Assembly: GCF_002093115.1 (NCBI RefSeq)
Contig: NZ_NAAD01000013.1
Location: 62,001-126,000, forward strand
Direction of reading: 5' to 3'
Origin: Geothermobacter hydrogeniphilus
GTDB lineage: Bacteria; Desulfobacterota; Desulfuromonadia; Desulfuromonadales; Geothermobacteraceae
DNA length: 64,000 nt
Shown: positions 9,141 to 18,489 of the stretch, in pieces
How positions within the stretch are numbered: position 1 is the stretch's first letter
Layout: every line of letters starts with the position of its first letter
The notes under the pieces: model-generated
Told to the model about the DNA's origin: nothing
Seen by the model: only the letters and a program-made list of their open reading frames with translations
Database searches by the model: none
Made by a program: the position numbers and the translations under genes

Positions 9141-11027
9141 TTAAATCTTCGGCTGCAGCCGGTACTGCACCTGCAGCTTGGCAATCATGTTCTCGACAAA
9201 GTAGAAATCGGAGCTGTGAAACCCGACCAGTTCATCACCCCGCCTGCGGGCGAACAGGGCATAGGCGTAATCTTCGTTGAGATAGAGCAGAAAACTGACG
9301 CGGGTAAAATGTTCATCATCAATATGAATCGGCACCACCCGCTGCAGTTCCCAATTGACACGATGGCGGCCACCGAGCAGAAACAGGCTGGTTGCCGAAC
9401 GCTCGATGGCATCCAGATCGGGAAGGTTCCGCCGTTCTTCATCGAAATCCCGGCAACCACGGTAGATAATCCCCCGCACCCGCCGCGATTCAACAACATC
9501 CCGGCAGAAACTTTTCTGCAGCTCCCGGAACTGCCAGAGCGGCATGCGGAAATAGCTGCTCGACAGCTCATCCTGAAACGCCTGCAACCGTGACGAAACC
9601 TTCAGCGCGGGGCCGCTGAAGTCATAATCAGCGGGAGCCCCGAGCAACCGACCGACCACCCCCCAGAAGGAACTCTGCTCCATGCCCCCACGATGATAGA
9701 GACTGTGCTGCAGGCGTTCCTGGCGCCGCGCGGCCACGGCGATCAGCTCCTCGAAACTTTCACCGTCAACCGGGTAGGCGGCCGAACGCAGGAAAACCTT
9801 GATTGGATAGCTCTTCTTCAGGTCGCAGAGGGTCAGCTTGCCGGACAACGCCCGACGGATGCGCTGCTGGGTGACCAGAGATCCCCAGTAATCGGTCTCC
9901 GGCAGCATGATGTAGTACATGCCGGGAGCCGCCAGCGCCATGATATCGGCATCCCGCAGGGCGGTGTTGATAATCTCCACCAGCCGCGCCATCGCCTCGT
10001 CGAGGTCACGGTCGCGGAAGTGGGCGGCCAGTTCGGCATAATTGACCACGTTGAGCTTGATAAAGGAAAGATTGCGGTTGTACCGCCTGGCCTTGTGCAG
10101 TTCCTTGGCGACATGGTCGCGAAAATAAGCCATTTTATAGGCTTCGCTGTGGGGAATGCGCAGGCTGTCGTGGGCCAGGCTGCGGTAGGTCAGGACATTG
10201 TGCAGCGCGGTCGCGGCGAACTCGCTGACCATCTCGGCGCGTTTCAGGTCGTGGCGGTTGAAGGCCTCGCGCCCGGTCGGCGCCTCGATCCGGATGACCG
10301 CCAGGCTCTCCTGTTCCACCTGCAGCGGAATCAGCATGCCGCGGCCGTTGTCATCGAGGGCCGGCACCCCGCTGCGAAACAGACGCTCCTCGCCGGCACC
10401 CGGCTCAAGTTTTTCCCGCCCCGGGGCAACCCGCACCAGCCCCCGCCGGCAACGCAGACGGAAACTGTGGCCGCCGTAGGCGACCAGCCACAGCAGCCCT
10501 CCCTCGGCGCGCAGCATCTCCATCAGGGTGTCGAGAATCAGGTCGCCGAGCCGGTCAATGTCATGCACCCGCAGAAAAGCGAGGCATTTTCGATAATAGG
10601 CGAGCAGGGAATTGAACTCGATATTTTCATGCATCAACCGCTGGTGTTCACTGCCGAGACTCTGGCGGAACAGGATGCGGTTGATCACCAGCAGGAATTC
10701 ATCGGGATTGATCGGTTTGAGCAGGTACTCGGAAACCCCGCGCTTCATCGCCTCGACCGCCAGAGAGACATCCTCGCGGGCGGTGACCACCATGATTTCC
10801 TGGTCGGGATTGAACTTCTTGATCGCCGCCGAGGTCTCGACGCCGTTCATACCGTCCATGTCCATGTCGGTGATGACCAGGTCAAAATCCTCGCGCCGCA
10901 GCCACTTCAGGGCTTCCGCCCCGCTGGCGGCGGTGCGCACCCGGTAGCCCTCCTCGCTCAGCAACTCCTGGTAGAAGTTGCGGAAAAAGGCTTCATCATC
11001 GATGGCGAGGATACGTCCCTTGGACAT
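9141..11027 (-). CDS. response regulator with GAF and degenerate GGDEF domains
   Basis: A 628-residue signalling protein. An intact receiver occupies residues 1-120 (ILAIDDEAFFRNF, phosphoacceptor in LVITDMDMDGMNG, LLKPINPDE). A GAF-type sensor lies at about 145-285 and a GGDEF-fold domain at about 300-440. The signature loop reads APGMYYIMLPET in place of GG(D/E)EF, so cyclase activity is unlikely and a c-di-GMP or effector role is more probable. The last 190 residues match nothing I know. The ATG at 11025-11027 follows GAGGGA. First gene of a two-gene operon with the REC-PATAN protein. Confidence 0.85.
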   Translation of the reverse strand: MSKGRILAIDDEAFFRNFYQELLSEEGYRVRTAASGAEALKWLRREDFDLVITDMDMDGMNGVETSAAIKKFNPDQEIMVVTAREDVSLAVEAMKRGVSEYLLKPINPDEFLLVINRILFRQSLGSEHQRLMHENIEFNSLLAYYRKCLAFLRVHDIDRLGDLILDTLMEMLRAEGGLLWLVAYGGHSFRLRCRRGLVRVAPGREKLEPGAGEERLFRSGVPALDDNGRGMLIPLQVEQESLAVIRIEAPTGREAFNRHDLKRAEMVSEFAATALHNVLTYRSLAHDSLRIPHSEAYKMAYFRDHVAKELHKARRYNRNLSFIKLNVVNYAELAAHFRDRDLDEAMARLVEIINTALRDADIMALAAPGMYYIMLPETDYWGSLVTQQRIRRALSGKLTLCDLKKSYPIKVFLRSAAYPVDGESFEELIAVAARRQERLQHSLYHRGGMEQSSFWGVVGRLLGAPADYDFSGPALKVSSRLQAFQDELSSSYFRMPLWQFRELQKSFCRDVVESRRVRGIIYRGCRDFDEERRNLPDLDAIERSATSLFLLGGRHRVNWELQRVVPIHIDDEHFTRVSFLLYLNEDYAYALFARRRGDELVGFHSSDFYFVENMIAKLQVQYRLQPKI

Positions 11028-11078
11028 GTGATTCCCTCAGTGAGGCTTAAACCACTGGAATGGGGTCGCCAAACCTTT

Positions 11079-11193
11079 TTTAACGGAGAGGCGGAGAGGA
11101 ACAGAGACGGAGAGAAAATTTTTCGGGTTTAAAACCTGACACCTGCTTTTGGTTTTCTCTGCGTCCTCTCCCCCTCTGCGACTCTCCGTTAAA
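11079..11193. repeat. repeat family E, copy E2
   Basis: A 115-bp element with arms TTTAACGGAGAGGCGGAGAG and CTCTCCGTTAAA (inverted), the partner of E1. It lies between the REC-GAF gene start and the miaB end. Confidence 0.75.
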
Positions 11194-11242
11194 TGAGTTT
11201 TTGACCTTCTTGGCGGCCTTCCGCTTTTGCCTCAGCAAAACT

Positions 11243-12565
11243 TCAATCAACCCGTTCGCCAACCTGTGAATTGCGCAACGAGCGGGTCACCCTGACCTGT
11301 ACCATACGACCGACCAGCTCCGTCGGACCACTGAAATTGACGATCCGGTTCCAGCTTGAACGGCCGAACAGCTGACCTTCGCCCTGACGGCTGGTTCCTT
11401 CAACCAGCACCTCCAGGGTCTTGCCGACATCCTCCTGCCAGGCCTCTTCACTGATCCGGTTCTGCAGCTTCAGCAGCCGCTCGAAGCGCTCCTGCCTGAC
11501 CTCGCGCGGAGTATCATCCGGCAGCTCGGCGGCGGCGGTGCCGGGACGCGGCGAGTAGAGGAAGGTGTAGGCATCGCTGTAGCGCAGGGTTTCGACCAGC
11601 CGCAGCGTGCCGAGAAAATCCTCCTCGGTCTCTCCGGGAAAACCGACAATCAGGTCGGTGGTCAGGCGGATATCAGGGCAGACCGTCTTGAGCCGTTCGA
11701 CCCTGCCGAGATAGTCGGCGACGGTATAGCCGCGGTTCATCATCCGCAGCACCCGGTCGGATCCGGCCTGGAGGGGAAGATGCAGGTGATGTGCCAGCTT
11801 CCCGCACTCGCCGAAGCAGTCGATCAATTGATCAGAAAGATCTTTGGGATGGGAGGTGGTAAAGCGGATACGCTCAATGCCGTCGACCCGATGAACCGCG
11901 CGCAGCAACTCGGCGAAACTCTTCTCTCCGGCATCCCTGGCGCCGTAGGAGTTGACGTTCTGACCGATCAGTGTCACCTCGCGGACCCCGTCGGCGGCGA
12001 GCTGCCTGATTTCCTCAAGGATTTCTCCGCTCGGTCGGCTCACCTCGCGACCGCGGACATGCGGCACGATGCAGTAGGAGCAAAAGTTGTCACATCCCTG
12101 CATCACCGTAACAAAACGGGTCACGCTCTCCGATCCGCTGCGCTGCGGGAACAGCCGCAGCCGGGTCTCGCGATCGAGAAATTCAACCTCGTGACAACGT
12201 TCCCGATTCTCCTCCACCCGCCGCACCAGTTCGGGCAGTTTATGGATGTTGTGGGTACCGAACACCAGGTCGAGATGAGGAATTTTTTTCAGAAAGGCCG
12301 CGCCTTCCTGCTGAGCGACACAGCCGCCGACAGCGACAATCAGACCGGGATTTTTTTCCTTGAGAGGTTTGAAGCGGCCGAGGTGACCGATCACCTTCCG
12401 CTCGGCCTTGTCACGCACCGAACAGGTGTTGAGCAGGATCAGGTCGGCATCCTCAGCCCGGTCGGTCTGCCGGTAGCCGATCTCTTCGAGCAGAACAACA
12501 ATCCGCTCGGAATCGACCACGTTCATCTGGCAGCCGAAGGTTTCAAGATAGAATTGCTTGGACAT
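11243..12565 (-). CDS. miaB: tRNA-2-methylthio-N6-dimethylallyladenosine synthase
   Basis: A radical-SAM methylthiotransferase that adds a methylthio group to i6A37 of tRNAs. The 440 residues have the UPF0004 domain with three cluster cysteines (Cys12, Cys48, Cys82). The radical-SAM motif GCDNFCSYCIVPHVRGRE places Cys158, Cys162 and Cys165 on the second cluster. The central barrel has LIGQNVNSYG and LHLPLQAGSD, and a C-terminal TRAM domain starts near residue 375. These motifs fit MiaB better than MtaB or RimO. Confidence 0.97.
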   Translation of the reverse strand: MSKQFYLETFGCQMNVVDSERIVVLLEEIGYRQTDRAEDADLILLNTCSVRDKAERKVIGHLGRFKPLKEKNPGLIVAVGGCVAQQEGAAFLKKIPHLDLVFGTHNIHKLPELVRRVEENRERCHEVEFLDRETRLRLFPQRSGSESVTRFVTVMQGCDNFCSYCIVPHVRGREVSRPSGEILEEIRQLAADGVREVTLIGQNVNSYGARDAGEKSFAELLRAVHRVDGIERIRFTTSHPKDLSDQLIDCFGECGKLAHHLHLPLQAGSDRVLRMMNRGYTVADYLGRVERLKTVCPDIRLTTDLIVGFPGETEEDFLGTLRLVETLRYSDAYTFLYSPRPGTAAAELPDDTPREVRQERFERLLKLQNRISEEAWQEDVGKTLEVLVEGTSRQGEGQLFGRSSWNRIVNFSGPTELVGRMVQVRVTRSLRNSQVGERVD

Positions 12566-12612
12566 GCGTCAACGACTTTCATTCTCAGGCCCCTGCCGGA
12601 CCCGAAGCTATC

Positions 12613-12760
12613 GAGCTGTTGAAAAAGCCACGTTCCCCAGGCTGAGCAAAAATGTCCAGATGCAAGGCGTCCGTAGCCCCGCGGAATAAGGCGTACCGGA
12701 AGGTACGTCGTTGACGCGGGGTGAGGATAACGCAGCAGATGGGCGTTTTTCATCAGCCGA
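12613..12760. repeat. repeat family B, copy B2
   Basis: A near full-length copy with a left arm close to AGCTGTTGAAAAAGCC, then CAGGCTGAGCAAAAATGTCC and GTACCGGAAGGTACGTCGTT, and a right arm ending GGGCGTTTTTCATCAGCC. It is the first of three repeats packed into the 473-bp gap between miaB and the PH-like gene (12566-13038), in which I see no coding sequence. Confidence 0.75.
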
Positions 12761-12767
12761 CAATGAA

Positions 12768-12931
12768 ACCTGAATCAGTGGGTCCCTTGTCGGCGAACAG
12801 CACAACTCATTGATCTGCCTGAGCTTCCCAAAAATCCCCAGCGAACCTATGGGTGCGCTTCAGATTTTTGAAAACCTCATCCAGACCAAGCAGCTGCACT
12901 CTCCATCCAACAGAAACTCACTGATTCAGGT
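12768..12931. repeat. repeat family D, copy D1
   Basis: A 164-bp element bounded by ACCTGAATCAGTG and its inverse CACTGATTCAGGT. The internal sequence GTCGGCGAACAGCACAA and GCGAACCTATGGGTGCGC is shared with D2 (21754-21917), which is also 164 bp and lies in the opposite orientation. Confidence 0.8.
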
Positions 12932-13002
12932 GGAAACGAAACAGGGGCCGATACTAAGCTCTGCCGGAGCGGAAAGTCAATTAATGATGGCGGCACTTTT
13001 TG

Positions 13003-13041
13003 TTTGACCGACAACATTGTTGTTTTCCTGCGAAGGCCTCA
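13003..13041. repeat. repeat family A fragment, copy A4
   Basis: About 39 bp matching the right end of family A (a diverged CCAACA...CATT followed by TTTTCCTGCGAAGGCC and then TCA). The final TCA is the complement of the TGA stop of the PH-like gene, the same geometry as in A2 and A3. Confidence 0.55.
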
Positions 13042-13560
13042 ATTATCCCCGCCACAGAGCACGCCGCTGTCGCGCATTGCCTGCTCCAGCAGGTCGGTCA
13101 ACCGGCGGGGGTACTCGATACAGCAGAGCTTCAACCGCTGCCGGTCTCGGGAGATGACCAGCACGCTGCCGAGCTGTTCACCATGGGGCTGCAGGCAGAA
13201 ATAGGCAACCTGATCGAGCGGCATCGAGAACCACTTGCCCCCCCGCAACCCACGTCGCAGCAGAAGACGGCGATCCGTAACGGCATAGCGGACCTGCTCC
13301 CACTCCAGGCGGGCCAGCAACAGGTGACCGAAAGCCAGGTAGAGACCGATCAGCCAGACCGGAATCGGAATCCAGGCCAGCAGCGGCAGATCGTAGACCG
13401 CGGCGAGCTGCAGGCCGATCGATTCCCACCAGGCTGCCAACACCACCAGCAGCAGACCGAACAGGCTGTGCTTCCAGTTGCGGAAGGTATAGCAGCGCGG
13501 GGCCGGTTTCGCTTCCCAGCGCAATGACTCTCCAGCTTCCAGCTGTCCGCCCCAGCTCAT
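13039..13560 (-). CDS. bacterial PH-domain-like membrane protein
   Basis: A 173-residue membrane-anchored protein. Two adjacent hydrophobic segments (about residues 33-55 and 58-84, HSLFGLLLVVLAAWW and LLAWIPIPVWLIGLYLAF) precede a short beta domain with YAVTDRRLLLRRGLRGG, characteristic of bPH-type (DUF304/YdbT-like) proteins. It overlaps the preceding M48 protease stop by four bases (ATGA), so the two are translationally coupled and may act together at the membrane. Its role is unknown. The TGA stop lies at the boundary of repeat fragment A4. Confidence 0.75.
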   Translation of the reverse strand: MSWGGQLEAGESLRWEAKPAPRCYTFRNWKHSLFGLLLVVLAAWWESIGLQLAAVYDLPLLAWIPIPVWLIGLYLAFGHLLLARLEWEQVRYAVTDRRLLLRRGLRGGKWFSMPLDQVAYFCLQPHGEQLGSVLVISRDRQRLKLCCIEYPRRLTDLLEQAMRDSGVLCGGDN

Positions 13561-14855
13561 CGCCGCCCCGCCAGTCGGGCCGCCCTACGGGCCGCGGCCT
13601 GCCCCAGTTCACCGCGTGCATCGGCCCGGGCAACGGCCTGGTAAAGCTGCAGCGCCTCTCGGCTGCGGTCGGTTTTCTCATACCCTTCGGCCAGCAGGAA
13701 ACCGCCCTGGGCGGTGGGATAGAGGTCCATGCTGCGTTCCAGCTGGGTGACGGCGCGTGCGGTTTTGTGCTGCTGCAGCAGAACATAACCGAGGCCCAGT
13801 CGCGAACGATAATAATCCCCCTGCAGCCGAACCGCCCGGGCCAGGTGGCGCCGTGCCGACCGCGGATCCCCGGCCTTCAGGTAGGCCATGCCGAGTCCGG
13901 TCAGAATCAGCGCCTGGTCGGGAGCTTTGGCCGCCGCCTGCAGATAGGTCGCGATGGCGCCGTTCAGGTCTCCCTTGCGTTCCTGCAGACGGGCCCGGTC
14001 ATAAAGCCGGTAACCCGGTTCAAGGGTTCGGAGGTTCCGGACAGCTGCCTGAAAGGGGTCGACATCGAGACGATAGGCCGGGTTGTTGAGGGTGGCGGCA
14101 TAACGCTGCCGGACATAAGCGTCATTGGCCCGCATCCGGTCCCTGGAAAAGGGGTGGGAGCGGAACAATCCGGCCAGCCAGCTCGGCCGGGCGCCCCCTT
14201 CGATCTGACGATAGAAATACTCCTGGACCTGAACCGACCCCAGCGGATTGTAGCCGGCCTTGACCATGTAATCGATCCCGAGGCGGTCCGCTTCGCTCTC
14301 CTGCTCGCGGCTGTAGGTCTTGTCAATCAAACCGGCAGCCAGCTGTCCGGTCGGACCCGCCAGGCCGGCATAGGGGGTCTGGTCGGCGGCCGCTCCAAGA
14401 ACCGCCAGCCCCAGGTTCAGAAGCGATTCACGCTGCATCCCCTGCACCGCGTGGCGGGCGGTGACATGACCGATTTCATGCCCCAGCACCGCCGCCAGCT
14501 GCGCCTCGTTCTGCAGACCGACCAGCAACCCGCGGCTGATGGCGATAGAGCCGCCCGGCAGAGCGAAGGCGTTGGGAGACGAATCATTGACGACCTTGAA
14601 GCGATAGGGCAGATCGGGACGATGACTGACCCGCGCCAGTCGCATGCCGACCCGGTTGACATAGGCATCAAGCTCCGGATCTGGGAAGTCCGCTCCCATT
14701 TTCTGCAGGATTCGCGGAAAAGCTTTCTGTCCCATCTCGATTTCCTGCTGAGTGGAAACCGGGCTCAGGGCCAGTTCATTGCGGCCGGTGACCGGGTTGA
14801 CGGCGCAGCCGGTCAGCGCCAGGGCACAGCAGAACCAGAGTAGTTTTTGCCACAT
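13557..14855 (-). CDS. M48 family metalloprotease lipoprotein with TPRs (BepA/YfgC-like)
   Basis: A 432-residue probable periplasmic protease. The start at 14853-14855 gives a lipoprotein signal with lipobox LTGC (Cys17). The M48 zinc motif is GHEIGH (His126, Glu127, His130), with the downstream ligand in ESEAD (186-190). From about residue 290 the chain becomes TPR-like repeats. This matches BepA, which degrades misassembled outer-membrane proteins, though a Loi/YggG-type role is also possible. The residue after Cys is Ala, which is consistent with transport to the outer membrane. Confidence 0.9.
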   Translation of the reverse strand: MWQKLLWFCCALALTGCAVNPVTGRNELALSPVSTQQEIEMGQKAFPRILQKMGADFPDPELDAYVNRVGMRLARVSHRPDLPYRFKVVNDSSPNAFALPGGSIAISRGLLVGLQNEAQLAAVLGHEIGHVTARHAVQGMQRESLLNLGLAVLGAAADQTPYAGLAGPTGQLAAGLIDKTYSREQESEADRLGIDYMVKAGYNPLGSVQVQEYFYRQIEGGARPSWLAGLFRSHPFSRDRMRANDAYVRQRYAATLNNPAYRLDVDPFQAAVRNLRTLEPGYRLYDRARLQERKGDLNGAIATYLQAAAKAPDQALILTGLGMAYLKAGDPRSARRHLARAVRLQGDYYRSRLGLGYVLLQQHKTARAVTQLERSMDLYPTAQGGFLLAEGYEKTDRSREALQLYQAVARADARGELGQAAARRAARLAGRR

Positions 14856-15072
14856 GAAGGTAGAACCTCGCGTTGAAAACAATGATGATCCGTGCAGGAT
14901 AAGATGAAAGATCGATCGGCGCAAGCCCGACAGCGGCCCCTTCGTTGCCCAAACCTGCCGGGATGAAAAAATCATCATCATTTTTTACTGGCCAAATACA
15001 ATCCATTTCAATTAATATTGGCGGGTTTGCCAAAAGATGACAACATACCTCTAACCCGAGTAAAGTGAAACC

Positions 15073-16893
15073 ATGCAGCAGGAAATTCGCAACATCGCCA
15101 TTATCGCCCATGTCGACCACGGTAAAACCACCCTGGTCGATGCCATGCTGAGACAATCCGGGGTTTTCCGCGAGAACCAGGAGATCACCGAACGGGTCAT
15201 GGACAGCAATGACCTGGAGAAGGAACGCGGCATCACCATCCTGTCGAAAAACCTTTCCATTCACCATTCCGGCCTGAAAATCAATATTGTCGACACCCCC
15301 GGTCACGCCGACTTCGGCGGCGAGGTGGAGCGGGTGCTGACCATGGTCGACTCGGTGCTGCTGCTGGTCGATGCCTTCGACGGGCCGATGCCGCAAACCC
15401 GCTTCGTGTTGAAGAAGTCACTGGACCTGGGGCTGCGACCCATCGTCGTGATCAACAAGATCGACCGCCCCGGCGCCCGACCGGACGATGTCGTCGACAT
15501 GGTTTTCGATCTCTTCTGCGAACTGAACGCCAACGAAGAACAGCTCGATTTCCCAATTGTCTATTCCAGCGCCAAACTTGGTTTCGCCCGTTTCGAGATC
15601 GACAGTGACAACCAGGACCTGGAGCCGCTGTTCGACACCATCCGCGACCATGTACCGGCCCCGACGGGAGATCCGCAGGCCGACTTCCAACTGCTGGTGA
15701 CCAGCATCGACTATGATGACTACATCGGCCGCATCGCCACCGGGAAAATTTTCAATGGCCGGGTCAAGGCGGGCGAACAGATCACTATGATCAAACGCGA
15801 CGGCAGCGTCATTCGGGGCCGGATCTCCAAGCTGCTCGGCTACCAGGGCCTGAAGCAGGTGGAACTGGAAACCGCAGCGGCCGGCGACATCGTCTCCATC
15901 GCCGGGTTTGAAGAGATCGGCATCGGCGAGACCTTCGCCGGGGGTGAAAACCCGACCGCCCTGCCCTGCATCAACATCGACGAACCGACTCTGTCGATGA
16001 ACTTCATCGTCAGCAACTCCCCGTTCGCCGGCCGCGAAGGGAAGTATGTCACTTCGCGCAATATACGCGACCGCCTGTTCCGCGAGTTGCGGACCAACGT
16101 CTCGCTGCGGGTGGAAGAAACCGACAACACCGATACCTTCAAGGTTTCCGGCCGCGGCGAACTGCACCTTTCGATTCTGATCGAAAACATGCGCCGGGAA
16201 GGTTATGAATTCTCCGTCTCCAAGCCGGAGGTTATTTTCCGTGAAGAAAACGGTCAACGGGTCGAACCGCTGGAGAACCTGACCATCGACGTTCCGGAGG
16301 AGTTCCAGGGGACGGTGATCGAGAAACTTGGTCCGCGCAAGGCGGAGATGGTTGCGATGGAAAATCTCGACGGCGTCAATCGGCTCGAATTCGTCATTCC
16401 GGCACGCGGCCTGATCGGCTTTCGCACCGAGTTTCTGACCGACACCCGCGGCACCGGGGTGATGAACCACACGTTTCACAGCTACGGCCCCTACCGGGGA
16501 CCGATCCCGGGGCGCAAGAACGGCGTGCTGATCGCCATGGAAGCCTGCGAAACGGTCGCCTACGGCCTGTTCGGGCTGCAGGATCGCGGCATCCTCTTTG
16601 TCGGACCGGGGGTTTCGGTCTACGAGGGGATGATTATCGGCCAGCACGCCAAGGAAAACGATCTGGTGGTCAATGCCGGCAAGGGGAAGAAACTGACCAA
16701 CGTCCGCGCTTCAGGGTCGGACGAAGCGGTGCGCCTGACCCCGCCGCGCATCCTCTCGCTGGAACAGGCGCTGGAATTCATCGATGACGATGAACTGGTC
16801 GAGGTGACCCCGAAGTCGATCCGCCTGCGGAAAAAGATCCTCAACGCCAACGAACGGAAGAAAAGCGAAAAACGCCGCAACGAGAGCAGCTGA
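15073..16893 (+). CDS. typA: translational GTPase TypA/BipA
   Basis: A ribosome-binding GTPase of the elongation factor family, 606 residues (normal length), acting in ribosome assembly and stress adaptation. The G motifs are all present: AHVDHGKTT, the switch I region [17 protein letters not shown] and NKIDRPGA. Domain II starts near residue 205, and the C-terminal TypA-specific domain with [18 protein letters not shown] follows. It is transcribed divergently from the M48 gene across a 217-bp gap. The ribosome-binding site is weak. Confidence 0.97.
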   Translation: MQQEIRNIAIIAHVDHGKTTLVDAMLRQSGVFRENQEITERVMDSNDLEKERGITILSKNLSIHHSGLKINIVDTPGHADFGGEVERVLTMVDSVLLLVDAFDGPMPQTRFVLKKSLDLGLRPIVVINKIDRPGARPDDVVDMVFDLFCELNANEEQLDFPIVYSSAKLGFARFEIDSDNQDLEPLFDTIRDHVPAPTGDPQADFQLLVTSIDYDDYIGRIATGKIFNGRVKAGEQITMIKRDGSVIRGRISKLLGYQGLKQVELETAAAGDIVSIAGFEEIGIGETFAGGENPTALPCINIDEPTLSMNFIVSNSPFAGREGKYVTSRNIRDRLFRELRTNVSLRVEETDNTDTFKVSGRGELHLSILIENMRREGYEFSVSKPEVIFREENGQRVEPLENLTIDVPEEFQGTVIEKLGPRKAEMVAMENLDGVNRLEFVIPARGLIGFRTEFLTDTRGTGVMNHTFHSYGPYRGPIPGRKNGVLIAMEACETVAYGLFGLQDRGILFVGPGVSVYEGMIIGQHAKENDLVVNAGKGKKLTNVRASGSDEAVRLTPPRILSLEQALEFIDDDELVEVTPKSIRLRKKILNANERKKSEKRRNESS

Positions 16894-16911
16894 TCGTTCT
16901 GGCCCGGACCT

Positions 16912-17028
16912 GCCGGCTGTTTTGCGGACCGAGGGTGACGGGACGGGGAGATGCGAGGCACCGAATCGGTGAAGGCAACGAAGCAGATTCATCCGTAACG
17001 GCAGCCGAATCCCGAAATTGCCGGTGGA
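16912..17028. repeat. repeat family C, copy C1
   Basis: A 117-bp element starting CCGGCTGTTTTGCGGACCGA and ending CCCGAAATTGCCGGTGG, the inverse of its start. It matches C2 (51512-51674) but lacks roughly 46 internal bases. It lies 19 bp after the typA stop. Confidence 0.7.
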
Positions 17029-17078
17029 TTTGAGTCCGAAATAAGGGCTTGAAATAAGGCCCGCAGGGCCTTACCATG

Positions 17079-17115
17079 AAATCCCATATTGCCGGCCGGC
17101 GGTATGGGATTTTAT
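17079..17115 (+). terminator. rho-independent terminator after typA
   Basis: AAATCCCATA (17079-17088) pairs with TATGGGATTT (17103-17112), with a further GCCGGC fold in the loop, followed by TTTAT. The flanking A and T runs could make it bidirectional. It separates typA from the AMMECR1 gene, whose start is 32 bp downstream. Confidence 0.7.
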
Positions 17116-17146
17116 CAGGCGAATGTGCTCTTCAGGAGGTGACCGC

Positions 17147-17698
17147 GTGGAAAAGAAGCTGACCGCCAAGCAGTGCCGGACGCTGCTCGAAATCGCCCGC
17201 CAGGCCATCGAGCACGCTGTTCAGGAACAGCCCTTCGAGCCGGAACCGCGCGAAGAAAAAGCCCTCAACATGCGCAACGGCTGTTTTGTCAGCATCCACC
17301 AGAAAGGCGAGTTGCGCGGCTGCATCGGCAACTTTCAGGCCGAATTGCCGCTTTTTCGCGAGGTCGCCCGAATGGCCATCTCCTCGGCGACCCAGGATCC
17401 CCGTTTCTACCCCGTCCAGCAGGACGAACTGGCTGACCTGAAGCTTGAGATTTCAGTTCTCTCCCCACTGCAGAAGATAGAAGATATCTCCGAGATCCAG
17501 GTTGGAAAGCACGGCATCTATCTTGAGAAAAGCTTCCACCGCGGCGTACTTCTGCCCCAGGTTGCGCCGGAACATGGTTGGGATCGGGATGAATTCCTCA
17601 AACAGACTTGCATCAAGGCGGGTCTTCCCACCAACGCCTGGCAGGGCGACGACGCCGATATCTACATCTTCACGGCACAGATCTTCAGCGAGAAATAA
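17147..17698 (+). CDS. AMMECR1 domain protein
   Basis: A 183-residue cytosolic protein of the AMMECR1 family. Diagnostic motifs are FVSIHQKGELRGCIGNF, with the conserved LRGCIG, and a following SATQDPRF. The start is assigned to GTG at 17147-17149 because a strong AGGAGGTGACC lies just upstream; an ATG 24 bases earlier would put the Shine-Dalgarno inside the gene. Family function is unsettled. Bacterial and archaeal members often accompany MEMO1 and radical-SAM AmmeMemoRadiSam genes, which are not in this window. Confidence 0.92.
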   Translation: MEKKLTAKQCRTLLEIARQAIEHAVQEQPFEPEPREEKALNMRNGCFVSIHQKGELRGCIGNFQAELPLFREVARMAISSATQDPRFYPVQQDELADLKLEISVLSPLQKIEDISEIQVGKHGIYLEKSFHRGVLLPQVAPEHGWDRDEFLKQTCIKAGLPTNAWQGDDADIYIFTAQIFSEK

Positions 17699-17703
17699 TC
17701 TGA

Positions 17704-17755
17704 AAGGTACGTCGTTGACGCAGGGCAAGGATGGGCGTTGTTGCTCAGCCCGCTG
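17704..17755. repeat. repeat family B fragment, copy B4
   Basis: A 52-bp truncated copy keeping GGTACGTCGTTGACGC and the right arm GATGGGCGTTGTTGCTCAGC. The TGA stop of the ferritin-like gene (17745-17747) is inside this arm, so that protein's last Ala-Gly is encoded by repeat sequence. Confidence 0.6.
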
Positions 17756-18233
17756 AACGCGGAACAGAATGCAGTTCCTGCCGACGATTCCACCAGATGA
17801 TGGCTTCCCGCAGGGTCGCCAGATGCTCCTCATCGGCACGGGCCAGGCCCGCGAAAAGCTGACGGATACGTTGATCCTCGATATAAAGGCTGTTGTCGAG
17901 ATGGATGCGGATAAAATCCTTCTCCAGCTGCAGGGCTGTTTTCAGGGCCTGCTCCGCCGTACATGGCTCGTGATGCAGGTCCTGGAATTTGGCCCGGATC
18001 CGATCAAGACCGGCCGCAATTCTCTCCCAGGCAACGCGCTTGACATCACCCAGCGCCCCTTCCGGCAACTCCAGCGCCAAGTCGAACTGGCGGGCATGGT
18101 CTTCCTCATCCCGCGCCAGTTGCGTGAAGGTCTCGCGCAATCGTTCCGGGAAATTGCCCTGAGCGGCAAAATGCTGGTAGATGCGGCTGGCCAGCAATTC
18201 GATCTTGCAGCAATCGTTGAGATACCCGCGCAT
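17745..18233 (-). CDS. ferritin-like di-iron protein (rubrerythrin family)
   Basis: A 162-residue all-helical protein. Two carboxylate/histidine motifs expected for a di-iron four-helix bundle are visible: ARDEEDHARQF at about residues 39-49 and ARADEEHLATL at about 130-140, plus Glu-rich helices (KIELLASRIYQHF and ALQLEKDFIRI). There is no rubredoxin domain. Such proteins handle peroxide or iron; in an anaerobe an oxidative-stress role is plausible. The start is supported by GAGGGAG upstream. Confidence 0.8.
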   Translation of the reverse strand: MRGYLNDCCKIELLASRIYQHFAAQGNFPERLRETFTQLARDEEDHARQFDLALELPEGALGDVKRVAWERIAAGLDRIRAKFQDLHHEPCTAEQALKTALQLEKDFIRIHLDNSLYIEDQRIRQLFAGLARADEEHLATLREAIIWWNRRQELHSVPRSAG

Positions 18234-18423
18234 TGAACGTCTCCCTCGTCAACAACCCCAACGCCGGATGACCCGAACTCTGTGCCATGACACGACCGGC
18301 GTGTCAAATGTGCAACTTCGGCACAGTTCCTGATCCGCGTCCACCACGGAGAATAGCGGTGTTTCCCATGAAACTTGCCTGAATTACAGGGGAATTCATT
18401 TTCCCTTTAAAAACAACATGTTT

Positions 18424-18440
18424 TGGCACCAGAGATGCAT
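18424..18440 (+). promoter_or_regulatory. sigma-54 promoter
   Basis: TGGCACCAGAGATGCAT fits the sigma-54 pattern, with GG at 18425-18426 and GC at 18437-18438 in the required spacing. The predicted transcript start near 18450 lies about 40 bp before the small membrane protein gene. Confidence 0.65.
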
Positions 18441-18489
18441 TAAAAAAGGGCAGGTGTCGCTGACGACACTGTCGGCAGGAGACCAGAAC

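Noticed and set aside
15023-15042. TGGCGGGTTTGCC upstream of typA as a sigma-54 promoter
   Set aside because: The GG and GC are too close together for sigma-54 spacing.
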